DNA of 64,000 bases from Haberlea rhodopensis (GCA_907163345.1 CAJQUN010000435.1:310001-374000); one strand, 5' to 3'; shown: positions 10,449 to 24,054, counted from the stretch's first letter. Numbers and translations are program-made. The notes: generated by a model not told the origin, from the sequence alone.

Positions 10449-13400
10449 GGGGGACGACTGTAAGGAATAACGGCCCTCCTAGTAAACCAAAGGAGACTAA
10501 GCCGAACGCCAGAGTGTTTGCTATAACGCGAGAAGAGGCCGAGGACGCAAACGACGTTGTGGCAAGTACCATTTATTTAAACGAATTACCTGCGTATACA
10601 TTGTTTGATTGTGGTGCCACGCATTTGTTTATATCTAAGAGGTTTGCTAAGAAACTAGCCCTAAAACTGGAACTGCTTAGTGAACCATATAACGTAGCAA
10701 CACCAGCCAATAAGACCCTTATAGCACATAGCATACACCGAGATTGTAATCTTAGTATTAATAAAATCAAGTTTAATGCTGAGCTAATTCAACTCAACAT
10801 GGTGGATTTTGATGTTATATTGGGAATGGATTGGTTATCCAAACATCATGGAGTAGTAGACTGCCGTAACAAGAATGTTAAACTACGGACTCCAGACAAG
10901 AAGGAGATCGTATACCATGGCAAAGCTAAGGAAAGAAAATTCCTATTGACGGCAGCCCAAACCTGGAAAGCCGTAAAGAACGGTGAAGAAGTTTACCTAG
11001 CTACAATAAGCGAGGTTAAAGAGGAAGATGGCCCCAGGATAGAAGACATAGCGGTGGTGCAAGAATTTCCGGATGTATTTCCTGAAGAACTGCCCGGTTC
11101 TGTTCCAAACCGAGAATTGGAATTTGTTATTAATTTGGTGCCAGACGCTACACCAATTTCTAAGGCACCATACCGAATGGCTCCAGCCGAACTGAAGGAA
11201 CTCAAGGAACAACTGCAGGAGTTATTGGACAAGAAGCAAATCAGACCAAGTGTATCCCCATGGGGAGCTCCAGTATTGTTCGTAAAGAAGAAAGACGGGA
11301 GTATGAGATTGTGTATCGACTACAGAGAGTTGAACAAGATCACAATCAAAAACAAGTACCCTCTTCCGAGATAGATGACCTGTTCGATCAACTTAAAGGA
11401 GCTAAAGTCTTTTCCAAGCTCGATTTAAGGTCAGGCTATCACCAACTAAAGATTAAAGCTGATGATGTACCGAAAACCGCCTTCAGAACGTGGTATGGGC
11501 ATTACGAATTCACGGTGATGCCATTTGGCTTGACAAACGCGCCAGCAGTATTCATGGATTTAATGAATCGTGTATTCAAACCATTCCTGGACGACTTTGT
11601 AGTAGTATTCATCGACGACATACTCATTTACTCGTCGAGCAATGAAGAACACGAACGACACCTTCGTCTTACGCTCCAGACACTAAGAGAGAAAGAACTC
11701 TACGCCAAGTTTAACAAATGTGAATTTTGGCTAGAAAGTGTATCTTTCTTAGGCCACATAATATCAAAGGAAGGCGTATCAGTGGACCCCAAAAAGGTAG
11801 AGGCGGTTTTAGATTGGCCTAGACCAACGACAGTGACTGAAATCCGAAGCTTCTTGGGATTAGCTGGTTACTACCGGAAGTTTGTCGAAGGATTTTCGTC
11901 AATAGCAATACCTCTTACCAGGCTCACACAAAAGAACGCAAAGTTCATATGGAGTGAAGAATGTGAGAAGAGCTTTGAGACTTTAAAGGAAAAGCTCTCA
12001 TCTGCACCTGTACTGGTATTACCAACTGAAGACATGAGTTTCACTATTTATAGTGATGCATCTAAGGAAGGACTGGGATGTGTACTCATGCAAGAAGGAA
12101 GAGTAATTGCGTATGCTTCAAGACAGCTCAAGCCTCACAAGCAAAACTACCCTACGCATGACCTCGAGTTAGCTGCAATAGTGTTCGCCTTGAAGATTTC
12201 GAGACACTATCTGTATGGCGCCAAGTGTGAAGTGTTCACGGACCATCAAAGCCTCAAGTACTTGTTCACTCAAAAGGAACTCAACATGAGGCAGAGACGA
12301 TGGATCGAACTTCTAAAAGACTACGATCTCACTATTAGCTATCACCCCGGCAAGGCAAACAAAGTAGCAGATGCTTTGAGCCGGAAAGGCAAAGGAAAAA
12401 TAATCTTAGCTACGGTCTCAGCTCAACCTTGTCTTCGAGAGACCATCAAGCTAAGCCAAGATCAAGATCCGAGCCTAACCAAGCTAAAAGAACAAGTCAG
12501 GGAGAAGAAAATTACTGACTTTGAGATCGATAATAATGAAATTATGTGGATGAAAGGACGATTGTGCGTGCCAGATGTGAACAACATAAGACAAGAAGTA
12601 ATGTCTGAAGCGCACAAGTCAAAGTTTTCAGTCCACCCTGGGAGTACAAAGATGTACAAGGATCTGATGGAAAGTTTTTGGTGGAACGCAATGAAAAAGG
12701 ACGTAGCTGAATTTGTTGCCCGATGCTTAGTATGTCAGCAAGTGAAAGCTGAGCATCAGAGACCCGGAGGACTTCTTCAACCTCTGGAAATCCCGGAATG
12801 GAAATGGGATCACATCTCCATGGATTTTGTCGTGGGACTACCAAAGTCAAAACAGAGCCATGACGGAATATGGGTAATTGTTGATAGACTAACCAAGTCA
12901 GCACACTTCCTACCAGTCCGCATGAACTACAACTTAGATAAGTTGGCAACACTATATATGGACAATATAGTGAGAATGCATGGAGTCCCAGTAAGCATAC
13001 TATCGGACCGAGATCCCAGATTCGTGTCGCGTTTCTGGAAAATCTTTCAGCAAGCTATGGGAAGTAAGGTAACTCTTAGCATGGCTTATCACCCACAAAC
13101 TGATGGCCAGGCGGAGAGGACTATCCAAACCCTCGAAGACATGCTAAGAGCTTGCGTATTAGACTTCACAGCAAATTGGAACGAGCTTTTACCGCTAGTC
13201 GAGTTTGCTTACAATAACATCTACCATAGTAGTATCGGAATGGCGCCATACGAAGCACTCTATGGGCGCAAATGCCGATCACCATTGTATTGGGATGAAG
13301 TAGGAGAAAGAGCTATCACAGGACCGGAGTTAGTACAAGCTACTACCGACAAGATAGCTATTATCAGAGATAGACTTAAGACAGCCCAGGACCGACAGAA

Positions 13401-13883
13401 AAGTTGGGCTGATTTGAAAAGGAGACCCGTGGATATAGAGATTGGTGAGAAAGTCTATGTAAAGATTTCACCAATGAAAGGGGTAATCAGATTTGACAAA
13501 TGGGGAAAGTTGAATCCAAGATACGTGGGACCATTTGAAGTTCTAGAAAAGGTGGGAACGCTAGCATACAAAGTAGCACTACCACCAAGTCTGTCAAGAA
13601 TTCATAATGTCTTCCATGTATCACAACTAAGAAAGTACATTGCCGACCCAAGTCATGTACTTGAAGCAGAACCCCTAGTAACTGAAGGGAACTTAGACGA
13701 GACATTGAATTATGAAGAAATCCCAATCCGTATTCTAGATACTAAGGACCAAGTTCTAAGGAGAAAAACAATTCCTTATGTTAAGGTCCAATGGTCAAAC
13801 CATACGGAGAGAGAAGCTACTTGGGAAATGGAAGAATCAATACGGGGGAAATATCCCTATCTTTTCCTAAATCAAGTTGACTC

Positions 13884-13903
13884 AAGTTTCGAGGACGAAA
13901 CTT
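13884..13903 (+). other. Hairpin upstream of the polypurine tract (gypsy A)
   Basis: Eight-base arms AAGTTTCG and CGAAACTT enclose AGGA. Here the hairpin lies within the last codons of pol. Confidence 0.65.
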
Positions 13904-13908
13904 TCAAT

Positions 13909-13921
13909 AAGGAGGGAGGGA
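13909..13921 (+). promoter_or_regulatory. Polypurine tract of gypsy A
   Basis: AAGGAGGGAGGGA lies directly before the 3' LTR start TGTAAAGACCC. Confidence 0.85.
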
Positions 13922-14733
13922 TGTAAAGACCCGGATTTTAGTTAAGGGGTAACTAAAACTTGACTAAGAAGAGTTTGAAAATTTCTAAATTCTAGTCAAG
14001 AGTTGCACAACATCAAGGAGTCCAATTTAACTAAACCACTCTCGGTTTTATGTCAAATAAACCAAACCAAAACAGCAAGGGAAGTGCGTGCATCAACTCG
14101 TGTTTTGGCCATATTTTTGTCTTCGTCATGGCACGATTTTGGCTCGATTTTGGTAAGATTTGTTCCCTCAATTTAGAAGACTCCAAGCCAAGTTAAACAC
14201 CTACTTGGACACTCCTTAACCAAGCCAAAACTCCTTCATGATAGCAGCATATCAGTTGAGAGAAAGTATCCAACTTAAGTGCAGCAGAATCTGTCCAATG
14301 ATCCCGTTTTCCCAGCTTTAACTCGCGTGGCTTCGATCCAAGTCACATCTAATTGCATCCCATTAACCAAGGGTCCAAGCCACTACCAACCAAGAGACCT
14401 TCACCAAGCTAGAACCATAGAACCACTCACCATAGTCTGAGAAAGATCCAACCAAAAGAGAGGTAGCAGCTCGAGGTATCCTCCTTCCAGTAGGAGTCTC
14501 AGATTTGCTCTTATCCAACTGAGAGTCCTTTCACCTTTGGGTATCAAGTTCTGCCTCTATATAAGCAAGGTTCCAGCATTGTTTTCATTCACCAATTCAC
14601 TCTCAAACCAGCAGCAAAAGCCGAAGCTTTCTGACCACCAAACCAGAAGCAGAAACCATCGAAATTCTGCACTAGCAGCAGATTTTGATTCTGAAATATT
14701 TTCACATCCCTTTCAGAAGCTGTTTCATTGTGT
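13922..14733 (+). mobile_element. Gypsy A 3' LTR, first part
   Basis: It starts TGTAAAGACCCGGATTTTAG. It is interrupted after TGTGT (14729-14733), which is repeated at 25718-25722, where the LTR continues. It contains the likely promoter (TATATAA, 14558-14564). Confidence 0.9.
14558..14564 (+). promoter_or_regulatory. TATA box of gypsy A LTR
   Basis: TATATAAG follows a CTCT stretch, with an A/C-rich leader-like stretch after it. The position, about 640 bases into a 2.1 kb LTR, suits a U3 promoter. Confidence 0.6.
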
Positions 14734-15054
14734 TGTGTAGGGTCTCCCTACCTTAACAGTGTTAATTATAACTTAAAAAGGACTAATCATGCATTAAACA
14801 ACATCTTAAGGTTCCGGTTGTCACACGAGCTAACAGGATTACAGGTCAAAATACAAAACTTCAAAAATAATTCATTACATTCCAAAAAGAATGACATTTA
14901 GATTTACACTACTCCTAGAGTAGATACTAATCATAACTTGAATCCTATACATCCCTGTGTTCCTCGTAGCTCACAGCCTCAACCCGACCCTTAGTCCTTT
15001 AGTCCAAAAGTGTACCTACAGGGACAACACATCATGAGCATATACGATCGTACT

Positions 15055-16571
15055 TGTTGGGATATGCTCTAAGACAAATCATTAGATGATTGTTTTGACG
15101 TACAATGTTTATGATTTTATGAATGGCAATTCATTATTATATATTATTCTTTTAACTGTGCAATGTGAATTAATATATATGTTAATGTCCTTAGAATAAT
15201 ATTGTATTATTCTTAAAGATGTCCCTAGTCAAGTATTATCATGAATAGGGATAATGATAATACGTAGAGACTAGTATGTGTTGATCGATGAATTGTTCAT
15301 TGATATGAGATATCAAATCAACATATGGGTACATGTTAGAGAACGATGTACTGGACAGACCCACCATGAGAATGCAACATGGATAGTTATATGATCGTCA
15401 TATGCAATTCTCATAGTGATAATAATGTATGTAATCCTTACGACTTGTGATCATCAGAGATCCCAACATAAGGAGTTATGTATCTTGATATCGTCAAACG
15501 TTACCCGTAACAGGGTAATCCATAAAGGCGACTATTGGATACACTACGAATTATGTAGAGGTTGACTGATCGAGATAGGATTTGTCCCTCCTATATAACA
15601 GGAGATGTGTTTGGCCCTTGATCAAGTGAGAACTAAAATGCATGGCCATGCTCGAATGAGTCGATATGAGATATCGAGCTTATTCGTTTATTCTAGTTCT
15701 ACTTGGGGATCAAGAAATAGAGATTGAATATACGAGTATGACTATTCCATGACTCGTGTTCAATCTAAACACAAAGGACAAAGGGATTAAGTTACATTGT
15801 TAATATTATCACAAGTTCTAAAGGTTATGTCGAGTCATTGACACTCTTGTAATTTGGGTAGCCTCGATGTGTTGCTAGACACCGCTCTTAGCTTGTAACG
15901 TAAAATGAAATTTTATGTCACTGCCAACATTACAAGATCCTATCGGGTCGCACAAAAGATTAAATCGATAAGGGAAATTAAATTCATTGGATGAATTGAA
16001 GAAGAGTCTTAATTAAGTGATTAAATGTTTTAATTAAATCATGGGTTTGGGCCCATAAGACTTTAAGAAAGTCTTGAACCTTAATTAAAAGCCTTATAAT
16101 ATAAATACTAGGTTTTGATTAATTGTTAATCATACTTTTCATATCATACCTTGATATCAAAATAACCTTGCCACCTTAAACCCTAAAGCTCTCGGCCGCC
16201 TATTCCTTGAAGCTCACGGCCGCCGCCTTCTACCTCACGGCCGTCGTCGTTACTTCTTGGTGGAGATAGGCTGCTGTTAATCGGTTTTGAACCGAGAGTT
16301 TGGTTTGGTTCAAGAATAAGTCTAGCAACTTGTTCTTGAACGTCCCTTATTCGTTTAATCGTGTGGATACCGTTGAGGCAAGACCTTGGAGGTGTTGCTC
16401 GTGACTCGGGATCGTTGGACGTAGTGCACCGTGGAATCTGCTCAAACACGCTACAAGGGTGAGACTTTTGTATTCCTTTATCCGATATGAATCCCTATGT
16501 ATAGATCCATTGTTCAAGTAATCCAAATTTTTTTTATTCCGCTGCGTTGTATGCTCTAAGGATTACTATCA
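15055..16571 (+). mobile_element. C1 5' LTR
   Basis: It starts TGTTGGGATATGCTC and ends GGATTACTATCA. A TATAAAT box lies at 16100-16106. Inverted repeats are frequent, for example GTATTATCAT with ATGATAATAC near 15232-15264, and TCGATAT-GAG-ATATCGA near 15661. Confidence 0.93.
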
Positions 16572-16572
16572 G

Positions 16573-16584
16573 TGGTATCAGAGC
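16573..16584 (+). other. Primer binding site of C1
   Basis: TGGTATCAGAGC lies one base after the LTR end and is complementary to initiator Met-tRNA. Confidence 0.9.
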
Positions 16585-18447
16585 CGTGTACAAGGCTCAT
16601 ATCGGATTTATGTGGTTAAATAGTTTAATCATATTAGAATTAATATTGCATGCTATTTAAAACTGTATGAACATATATGATATGTTAATATTTAGTTTGT
16701 GAAAATCATCGTAAAATTGTATTTGATATAATTGGCGAATAATCAAATTTATTGGGCAATATTTTCGGCCATCACCATCACAGATGACACCACGGCTAGC
16801 CACATGAGGGCTAGGGTTTTCGAACCCTTGGCTCGAGATGGCTTAGTCATTGTGGCTAATAATTGTGCATGGAAGTGTCAAAAATTGATTAGGGTTTAGA
16901 ACCCATTGGCTCGTGACGGCTAGCTCATGACGGCTAGGGTTTCGAACCCTAGTAGCCGTGCATGGGCTCGGCCATCGTCGCCTCTTATGCTAATTTTTTG
17001 AGACGTGGATGAGTTTTTGAACTCTTTGGCTCGATAATGGTTCACGCATGCATGTATTAGTAGCTTTACCACATGAGAGCAAGGTTTTTCGAACCCTTAG
17101 CTCGAGATGGTTGAGCCAACCCCGTGCATGGCCTGACCGTGACTCGTGGCTAACAAATTCCAGCGTTTCGAACAAGATGGCTCAATGAAAACCCAAGGTG
17201 GTGCGTGGCGGCTAGGGTTTGGAACCCTAGCGCCGCCGCCGCTCGAGCTTGGTTCGGCCATGGGCTAGGGTTTTGAACCCTAGGCCCATTATTGGTCCAG
17301 CCGTGTGCTTTTGTGGTTCGAACCATGGTGGTTCGTGTCTTAGTCGCTTAAGTTCGTGGCATGTGATGTCCCGAGCGTACGATAATTTTTCAAAAATTAT
17401 TTTACAGTTTTAATTAGAATTAAATTTAAAATGTTTAGAATTTAATTAATTAAATGTTAATGCATGCTTTATGTGTTGTTTGAGCATGGTGCGTGGTTAT
17501 AGCCCTATGACCTATTAGATAGGATTTGTGGATGTTTGTAATTTATAATACGACCTGCGTGTCGTGCCTTCTCTATTTCATTCTAAATGTAATCCCTCCC
17601 CTATGTTCCCCTCGAATGTGAATCGAGGAATTCTATATCTTGTAAATATTGTAGTTTATTTTATTGATGGTGATCAATGAAGATGGAGCATCGTGCCGGG
17701 ATGAGGAGGCCATTCACAAATTGGAGCCAAAGGAAGGTGCTTGTGAAGTTACCTTAGGTTTACTCTTAGGATTTTCTCATTGGCTTGAGAGAATCGTTAG
17801 TAGGGGCTATAACCATGTCACGTTTAATTATGTATGTTGATGCATGATTTATCTTATGTTTTAGATTGATAATTGCATTACACGTATATGTAAATATGTA
17901 TACAACTATATGTAGTGGACATATTTTAAATTATCAAACTAATCATGAGATCAATAAATCCCTCTAAAATATTAAGTTTTAGATGCCTTCCAAAATTAAA
18001 AGTACTCGTCAATAACTTCGATTGTACATGTGTGGGTTTGCCAAAGCAAAGCACCGTGGCAATCTTAGTAAGGCGCGAAAGGATAAATGTGATATCCGTT
18101 ATACTTAAAATTGGGTACGACTTAACTAAGTTATCTCAATAGGATTGGGAACTTAGAGGCATGGGTTGGATTATAATTCATTTGATGAATTGAACAAAGT
18201 GTTGTTCGTCCAACTATCCAAGAATTACATGTGATGTAATTGACAAAGTGTTGTCTACCTAAATAACTGAGTCTTGGGCGATTAGCCAAAGCTAACTCAA
18301 GATTAGGCGAAATATGGATCTTGGCCCACTAAAGGTTTTGAGGGTTGATATTTTTTAAAACAAAATAGTGGGAGTATCATTTAATATAAGACCATATTAA
18401 ATGATTAAATCATAAACTTATTTTGCATATTTATATTGTAGATATCC
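16585..18447 (+). other. C1 untranslated leader (about 1.86 kb)
   Basis: No gene is seen. The first part (16785-17335) is an array of AGGGTT...AACCCT inverted repeats. The rest is AT-rich. The matching leader of C2 is 53838-55239. Confidence 0.8.
16785..17335. repeat. Array of AGGGTT / AACCCT hairpins in C1 leader
   Basis: Examples are CTAGGGTT-TCG-AACCCTAG (16935), CTAGGGTT-TGG-AACCCTAG (17212), CTAGGGTT-TTG-AACCCTAG (17264) and TGGTT-CG-AACCA (17313). Loops are 2-4 bases and the spacing is irregular. The same kind of array, with different bases, is in the C2 leader (54957-55210). Confidence 0.8.
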
Positions 18448-21400
18448 ATGGCAACTAACAACGTTACTAGCACATTATCACTGCGATCGGTCCTTGAGAA
18501 GGACAAATTAAATGGGACAAATTTCCTAGACTGGCATAGGAACTTGAGGATAGTCCTCAAACAAGAAAAGAAATAATATTTCCTAGAGGAACCCTTACCC
18601 GCTGAGGAACCTCCCCAAACAGCTACAAGAGCTGATAAAGATGCTTACAAGAAGCATCAAAGTGACGCACTTGATGTTGGGTGCCTTATGCTTGCCACCA
18701 TGAACTCTGAGCTTCAGAAGCAACATGAGGAAATGGAGGCGTTCGATATGATCGAACACTTAAAGCAATTGTACCAACAGCAAGCAAGACAAGAGAGGTA
18801 TGACGTCTCTAAGGCGTTATTTCAGTGCAGGATGGTAGAGGGAAGCCTAGTTGGAACTCATGTGCTCAAGATGATTGGGTACATTGAGAATCTAGACAAG
18901 CTGGGTTTTCCATTGGACCAAGAGTTGGCCACCGATGTGATCTTGCAATCGTTGACTGAGAGCTTCAGTCAAATTGTAGTAAATTACAATATGACTGACA
19001 TGGAAAAGACTCTACCACAATTGCTTGGTATGTTGAGAACATATGAAGCAAATACAAAGAAGACTAAGGCCACAAATGTTCTTATTGTGAATAAGGGCAA
19101 AGGAAGGGCCAAAGCTAAAGGCAACAAGAAAGCAAAGAAGGTCTTTGTTAAATCTAAGCCAAAGTCTTCTGCACTAAAGCCAAAAGGGGGGATAGCAAAG
19201 GAAGGGAACTGTTTCCATTGCGGTGAGACCAGCCATTGGAAAAGAAACTGCAAAGTATATCTGGAGGATCTAAAGAAAGGAAATGTGACTTCCACTTCAG
19301 GTATTTTTGTTATAGAAGTCAATTTATCTACTTCTTCATCATGGGTATTAGATACTGGATGTGGATCTCACATTTGTGTAAATGTACAGGATCTAAAAAG
19401 GAGTAGGACATTGGCGAAAGGTGAAGTTGATCTCCGAGTTGGAAATGGAGCAAGAGTTGCTGCATTAGCTATAGGAGATTATTGTTTAGCTTTACCTTCT
19501 GGTTATCGTTGATTTTAAAAGACTGTTATTTTGTGCCATCTATTACTAAAAACATAATTTCTATTTCTTGTTTAGACAAGTATGGTTTTTCATTTATAAT
19601 AAAGGACAACTGTTGTTCTATTTATTTAAATGATATGTTTTATGCTAGTGCACATATGGTGAATGATCTTTATGTATTAAATCTTGATATGCCTATCTAT
19701 AACATAAATACTAAAAGGATTAAAAATAATGATTGTAATCCGACTTATCTCTGGCACTGTCGCTTGGGCCACATAAACGAGAACCGCATATCTAAACTTC
19801 ATAAGGATCGAGTATTAGATTCATTTGATTTTGAATCATATGAAACATGCGAATCTTGTTTAATGGGCAAGATGACAAAAGCCCCTTTCAAGGGACATGT
19901 TGAAAGGGCAAATGTTTTATTGGGACTAATACATAGTGATGTATGTGGACCAATAAGTACACAAGCTAGAGGTGGTTTTCAATACTTCGTTACATTTACT
20001 GATGACCTCAGTAGATATGGATATGTGTACCTAATGAAGCATAAGCATGAAACCATTGAAAAGTTCAAAGATTTCAAGAATGAAGTACAAAACCAACTTG
20101 GCAAAAGTATCAAAATCCTTCGATCAGATCGAGGAGGTGAATACTTAAGCCAAGAGTTTCATGACTATCTAAAGGAATGTGGGATAGTCCCACAACTCAC
20201 TCCTCCGTATACTCCACAATGGAATGGTGTATCCGAGAGGAGAAATCGAACCTTGTTGGACATGGTTAGATCAATGATGAGTCATGCAGATCTTCCGATA
20301 TCGTTTTGGGGACACGCTCTAGAAACAGCGATTTTCTTACTGAACCGTGTTCCATATAAATCAGTGGAAAAGACACCATATGAGATATGGACTGGGAGGC
20401 GACCTAGTATGTCTTTTATGAAGCTTTGGGGTTGTGAGGCTTTCGTTAGACGTCACGCCACTAACAAACTTGAACCCAAATCTGATAAGTGTTTATTTGT
20501 GGGGTATCCTAAGGAAACGAAAGGATACTATTTCTATTATCCCACCGAGAACAAAGTAGTTGTTGCTCGGACTAGTGTATTTCTTGAAAGAGAATTTATT
20601 TCTAGAAAAACCAGTGGGAGAAAAATAGAACTTAGTGAAGTTCAACCACAAGAAAACACTGAACCTGAGATTGAGATGGAAACAGAGGGCACCGCAATCT
20701 GTTGTGGAAGAAGTACCTGCTCAATAGACACAAGCCCAGCGTAGGTCTGTAAGAGAACACCGGGAGCCACGGAGATATGGATTTCTTGTGATTCAACAAG
20801 GTGACTTACTACTTATTGATGAGGATGAGCCGCCATCTTATCAACAAGCTATAATGGGCAATGATTCTGAGAAATGGCAAGAGGCCATGAAATCTGAGAT
20901 GGAATCCATGTATGCAAACCAAGTATGGACTTTGGTTGATCCACCTGAAGGGGTACGACCCATAGGGTGCAAATGGATTTTCATGAAAAAGACCGATATG
21001 GATGGTAATGTACAAACCTATAAAGGTCGGCTGGTTGCAAAATGATTCAAACAAATTCATGGTATTGACTATGATGAAACCTTTTCACCAGTGGCCATGG
21101 TTAAATCCATAAGGATCTTACTTGCAATAGCTGCATTTTATGATTATGAAATCTGGCAGATGGATGTCAAAATAGCTTTCCTTAATGGAAATCTGCTCGA
21201 GGATGTGACATGACACAACCCGAAGGTTTTGTCGATCCAAAGGATGCTGGAAAGATATGCAAGCTACAACGATCCATTTATGGATTGAAGCAAGCTTCTC
21301 GGAGTTGGAATCTTCGTTTTGATGATGCAATCAAGGAGTTTGGTTTTATCAAAAACGAAGATGAACCTTGTGTCTACAAGAAGGTCAGTGGGAGCGTAAT

Positions 21401-22406
21401 CATTTTCCTAGTATTGTATGTAGATGACATACTTCTCATTGGAAATGATATCTCTGCCTTACAATCTGTAAAGATTTGGCTAGAGAATTGCTTTTCGACG
21501 AAAGACTTGGGAGAAGCCACCTATGTATTAGGAATCAAGATCTTTAGAGATAGACCAAGAAGGCTTCTTGGTCTGAGTCAAAGTACATACATAGACAAAG
21601 TGCTTAAAAGGTTTAGCATGCAAGAATCAAAGAAAGGATTCGTGCCTATGACACATGGTATTTATCTCTCGAAGGAACAGTGTCCTTCAACACCAGATGA
21701 GAGACAACACATGAGTAAGATTCCATATGCGTCAGCTATTGGATCTATCATGTATGCCATGATATGTACTCGTCCCGATGTATCGCATGCTTTGAGCATG
21801 ACGAGCAGATATCAAGTTGATCCAGGTGAAGGTCACTGGATTGCTCTCAAGAACATCCTGAAGTACTTGAGAAGGACCAAGGATACATTCTTGATTTATG
21901 GAGGTGAGGAAGAGCTCAATGTAATGGGTTACACTGATGCAAGCTTCCAAACCGACAAAGATGATTTTCGATCGCAATGTGGATATGTGTATTGCCTAAA
22001 TGGAGGTGCTGTGAGCTGGAAGAGTTCAAAGCAAGAAACAGTAGCCGATTCTACAACGGAAGCTGAGTATATTGCTGCCTCGGATGCAGCAAAGGAAGCT
22101 GTTTGGATGAGGAAGTTCATTTCTGAACTTGGAGTGGTGCCTAGCATTAAAGATCCGATAGAACTCTATTGTGACAACAATGGAGTGATCGCATTGGCTA
22201 AGGAACCAAGATCTCACCAAAGATCCAAGCACATACTTAGGCGTTTCCATTTCATTCGAGAAATCGTTGAAAGGGGAGATGTTAAAATATGCAAAGTACC
22301 AACAGATGATAATGTATCTGACCCATTGACGAAGCCACTGTCACAGCAGAAGCATGATCGTCATACTAGATCTCTAGGCATTAGGTATATGTCTGAGTGG
22401 TCTTAG
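18448..22406 (+). pseudogene. C1 copia gag-pol polyprotein, broken
   Basis: The start ATG 18448 and the whole layout match the intact C2 protein: gag with CCHC knuckle (CFHCGETSHWKRNC), protease (LDTGCGS), integrase (HCRLGH...CESC; HSDVCGP, SDRGGEY, GVSERRN), reverse transcriptase (YVDDILLIG near 21420) and RNase H (ADSTTEAEY). Compared with C2 there are stops at 18574-18576 (CAA to TAA), 20725-20727 and 21043-21045, and small deletions at about 19502 (1 base), 20687 (2 bases) and 21208 (1 base). It is therefore inactive, although the LTRs are young. Confidence 0.95.
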
Positions 22407-22421
22407 TGCAAGTGGGAGATT

Positions 22422-23943
22422 TGTTGGGATATGCCCTAAGACAAATCATTAGATGATTGTTTTGACGTACAATGTTTATGATTTTATGAATGGCAATTCA
22501 TTATTATATATTATTCTTTTAACTGTGAAATGTGAATTAATATATATGTTAATGTCCTTAGAATAATATTGTATTATTCTTAAAGATGTCCGTAGTCAAG
22601 TATTATCATGAATAGGGATAATGATAATAGGTAGAGACTAGTATGTGTTGATCGATGAATTGTTCATTGATATGAGATATCAAATCAACATATGGGTACA
22701 TGTTAGAGAACGATGTACTGGACAGACCCACCATGAGAATGCAACATGGATAGTTATATGATCGTCATATGCAATTCTCATAGTGATAATAATGTATGTA
22801 ATCCTTACGACTTGTGATCATCAGAGATCCCAACATAAGGAGTTATGTATCTTGATATCGTCAAACGTTACCCGTAACAGGGTAATCCATAAAGGCGACT
22901 ATTGGATACACTACGAATTATGTAGAGGGATGTTGACTGATCGAGATAGGATTTGTCCCTCCTATATAACAGGAGATGTGTTTGGCCCTTGATCAAGTGA
23001 GATTTAAAATGCATGGCCATGCTCGAATGAGTCGATATGAGATATCGAGCTTATTCGTTTATTCTAGTTCTACTTGGGGATCAAGAAATAGAGATTGAAT
23101 ATACGAGTATGACTATTCCATGACTCGTGTTCAATCTAAACACAAAGGACAAAGGGATTAAGTTACATGGTTAATATTATCACAAGTTCTAAAGGTTATG
23201 TCGAGTCATTGACACTCTTGTAATTTGGGTAGCCTCGATGTGTTGCTAGACACCGCTCTTAGCTTGTAACGTAAAATGAGATTTTATGTCACTGCCAACA
23301 TTACAAGATCCTATCGGGTCGCACAAAAGATTAAATCGATAAGGGAAATTAAATTCATTGGATGAATTGAAGAAGAGTCTTAATTAAGTGATTAAAAGGT
23401 TTTAATTAAATCATGGGTTTGGGCCCATAAGACTTTAAGAAAGTCTTGAACCTTAATTAAAAGCCTTATAATATAAATACTAGGTTTTGATTAATTGTTA
23501 ATCATACTTTTCATATCATACCTTGATATCAAAATAACCTTGCCACCTTAAACCCTAAAGCTCTCGGCCGCCTATTCCTTGAAGCTCACGGCCGCCGCCT
23601 TCTACCTCACGGCCGTCGTCGTTACTTCTTGGTGGAGATAGGCTGCTGTTAATCGGTTTTGAACCGAGAGTTTGGTTTTGGTTCAAGAATAAGTCTAGCA
23701 ACTTGTTCTTGAACGTCCCTTATTCGTTTAATCGTGTGGATACCGTTGAGGCAAGACCTTGGAGGTGTTGCTCGTGACTCGGGATCGTTGGACGTAGTGC
23801 ACCGTGGAATCTGCTCAAACACGCTACAAGGGTGAGACTTTTGTATTCCTTTATCCGATATGAATCCCTATGTATAGATCTATTGTTCTAGTAATCCAAT
23901 TTTTTTTATTCCGCTGCGTTGTATGCTCTAAGGATTACTAACA
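22422..23943 (+). mobile_element. C1 3' LTR
   Basis: It starts TGTTGGGATATGCCC right after the purine tract AAGTGGGAGAT and ends GGATTACTAACA, followed by the target repeat GTACT. Confidence 0.93.
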
Positions 23944-24054
23944 GTACTTAACATCATAAAAATATCATAGTAAATGCATGAAATCTTGGTTAAGTAAATA
24001 TGCTGATCGTTCATTAACTTCTTTTCGTTGTCCCTGACTCATATTCTTGTATGT

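Larger units (their letters stand above)
10449..13926 (+). pseudogene. Gypsy A pol: protease, RT, RNase H, integrase, chromodomain
   Basis: Domains in order: aspartic protease (LFDCGATHLFI near 10595-10630; the usual DSG is DCG here), reverse transcriptase (from about 11170; LDLRSGYHQL; active site FIDD at 11608-11619), RNase H (IYSDASKEGLG near 12050), the H2C2 zinc region (HPGSTKMYKDL, CLVCQQVKAE), integrase core with all three acidic residues in context (SMDFVVGLP, LSDRDPRF, DGQAERTIQ), and a C-terminal chromodomain (IPYVKVQWSNH, EATWEME, YPYLF). A one-base deletion at about 11371, after KYPLPR, breaks RT between two frames; from there to TAA 13924-13926 the frame is open. The stop overlaps the LTR start. 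Chromodomains of this group are thought to direct integration to heterochromatin. Confidence 0.93.
15055..23943 (+). mobile_element. Complete Ty1/copia element C1 (8889 bp)
   Basis: Two nearly identical LTRs, primer binding site, leader, gag-pol and polypurine tract are all present. The target-site repeat is GTACT (15050-15054 and 23944-23948). By eye the LTRs differ at about 15 places in 1.5 kb, so the insertion is recent. The polyprotein is broken, so C1 would need help to move. Confidence 0.96.

Noticed and set aside
16785..17335. Interstitial telomere repeat
   Set aside because: AGGGTT occurs singly, paired with AACCCT, and not as tandem copies.
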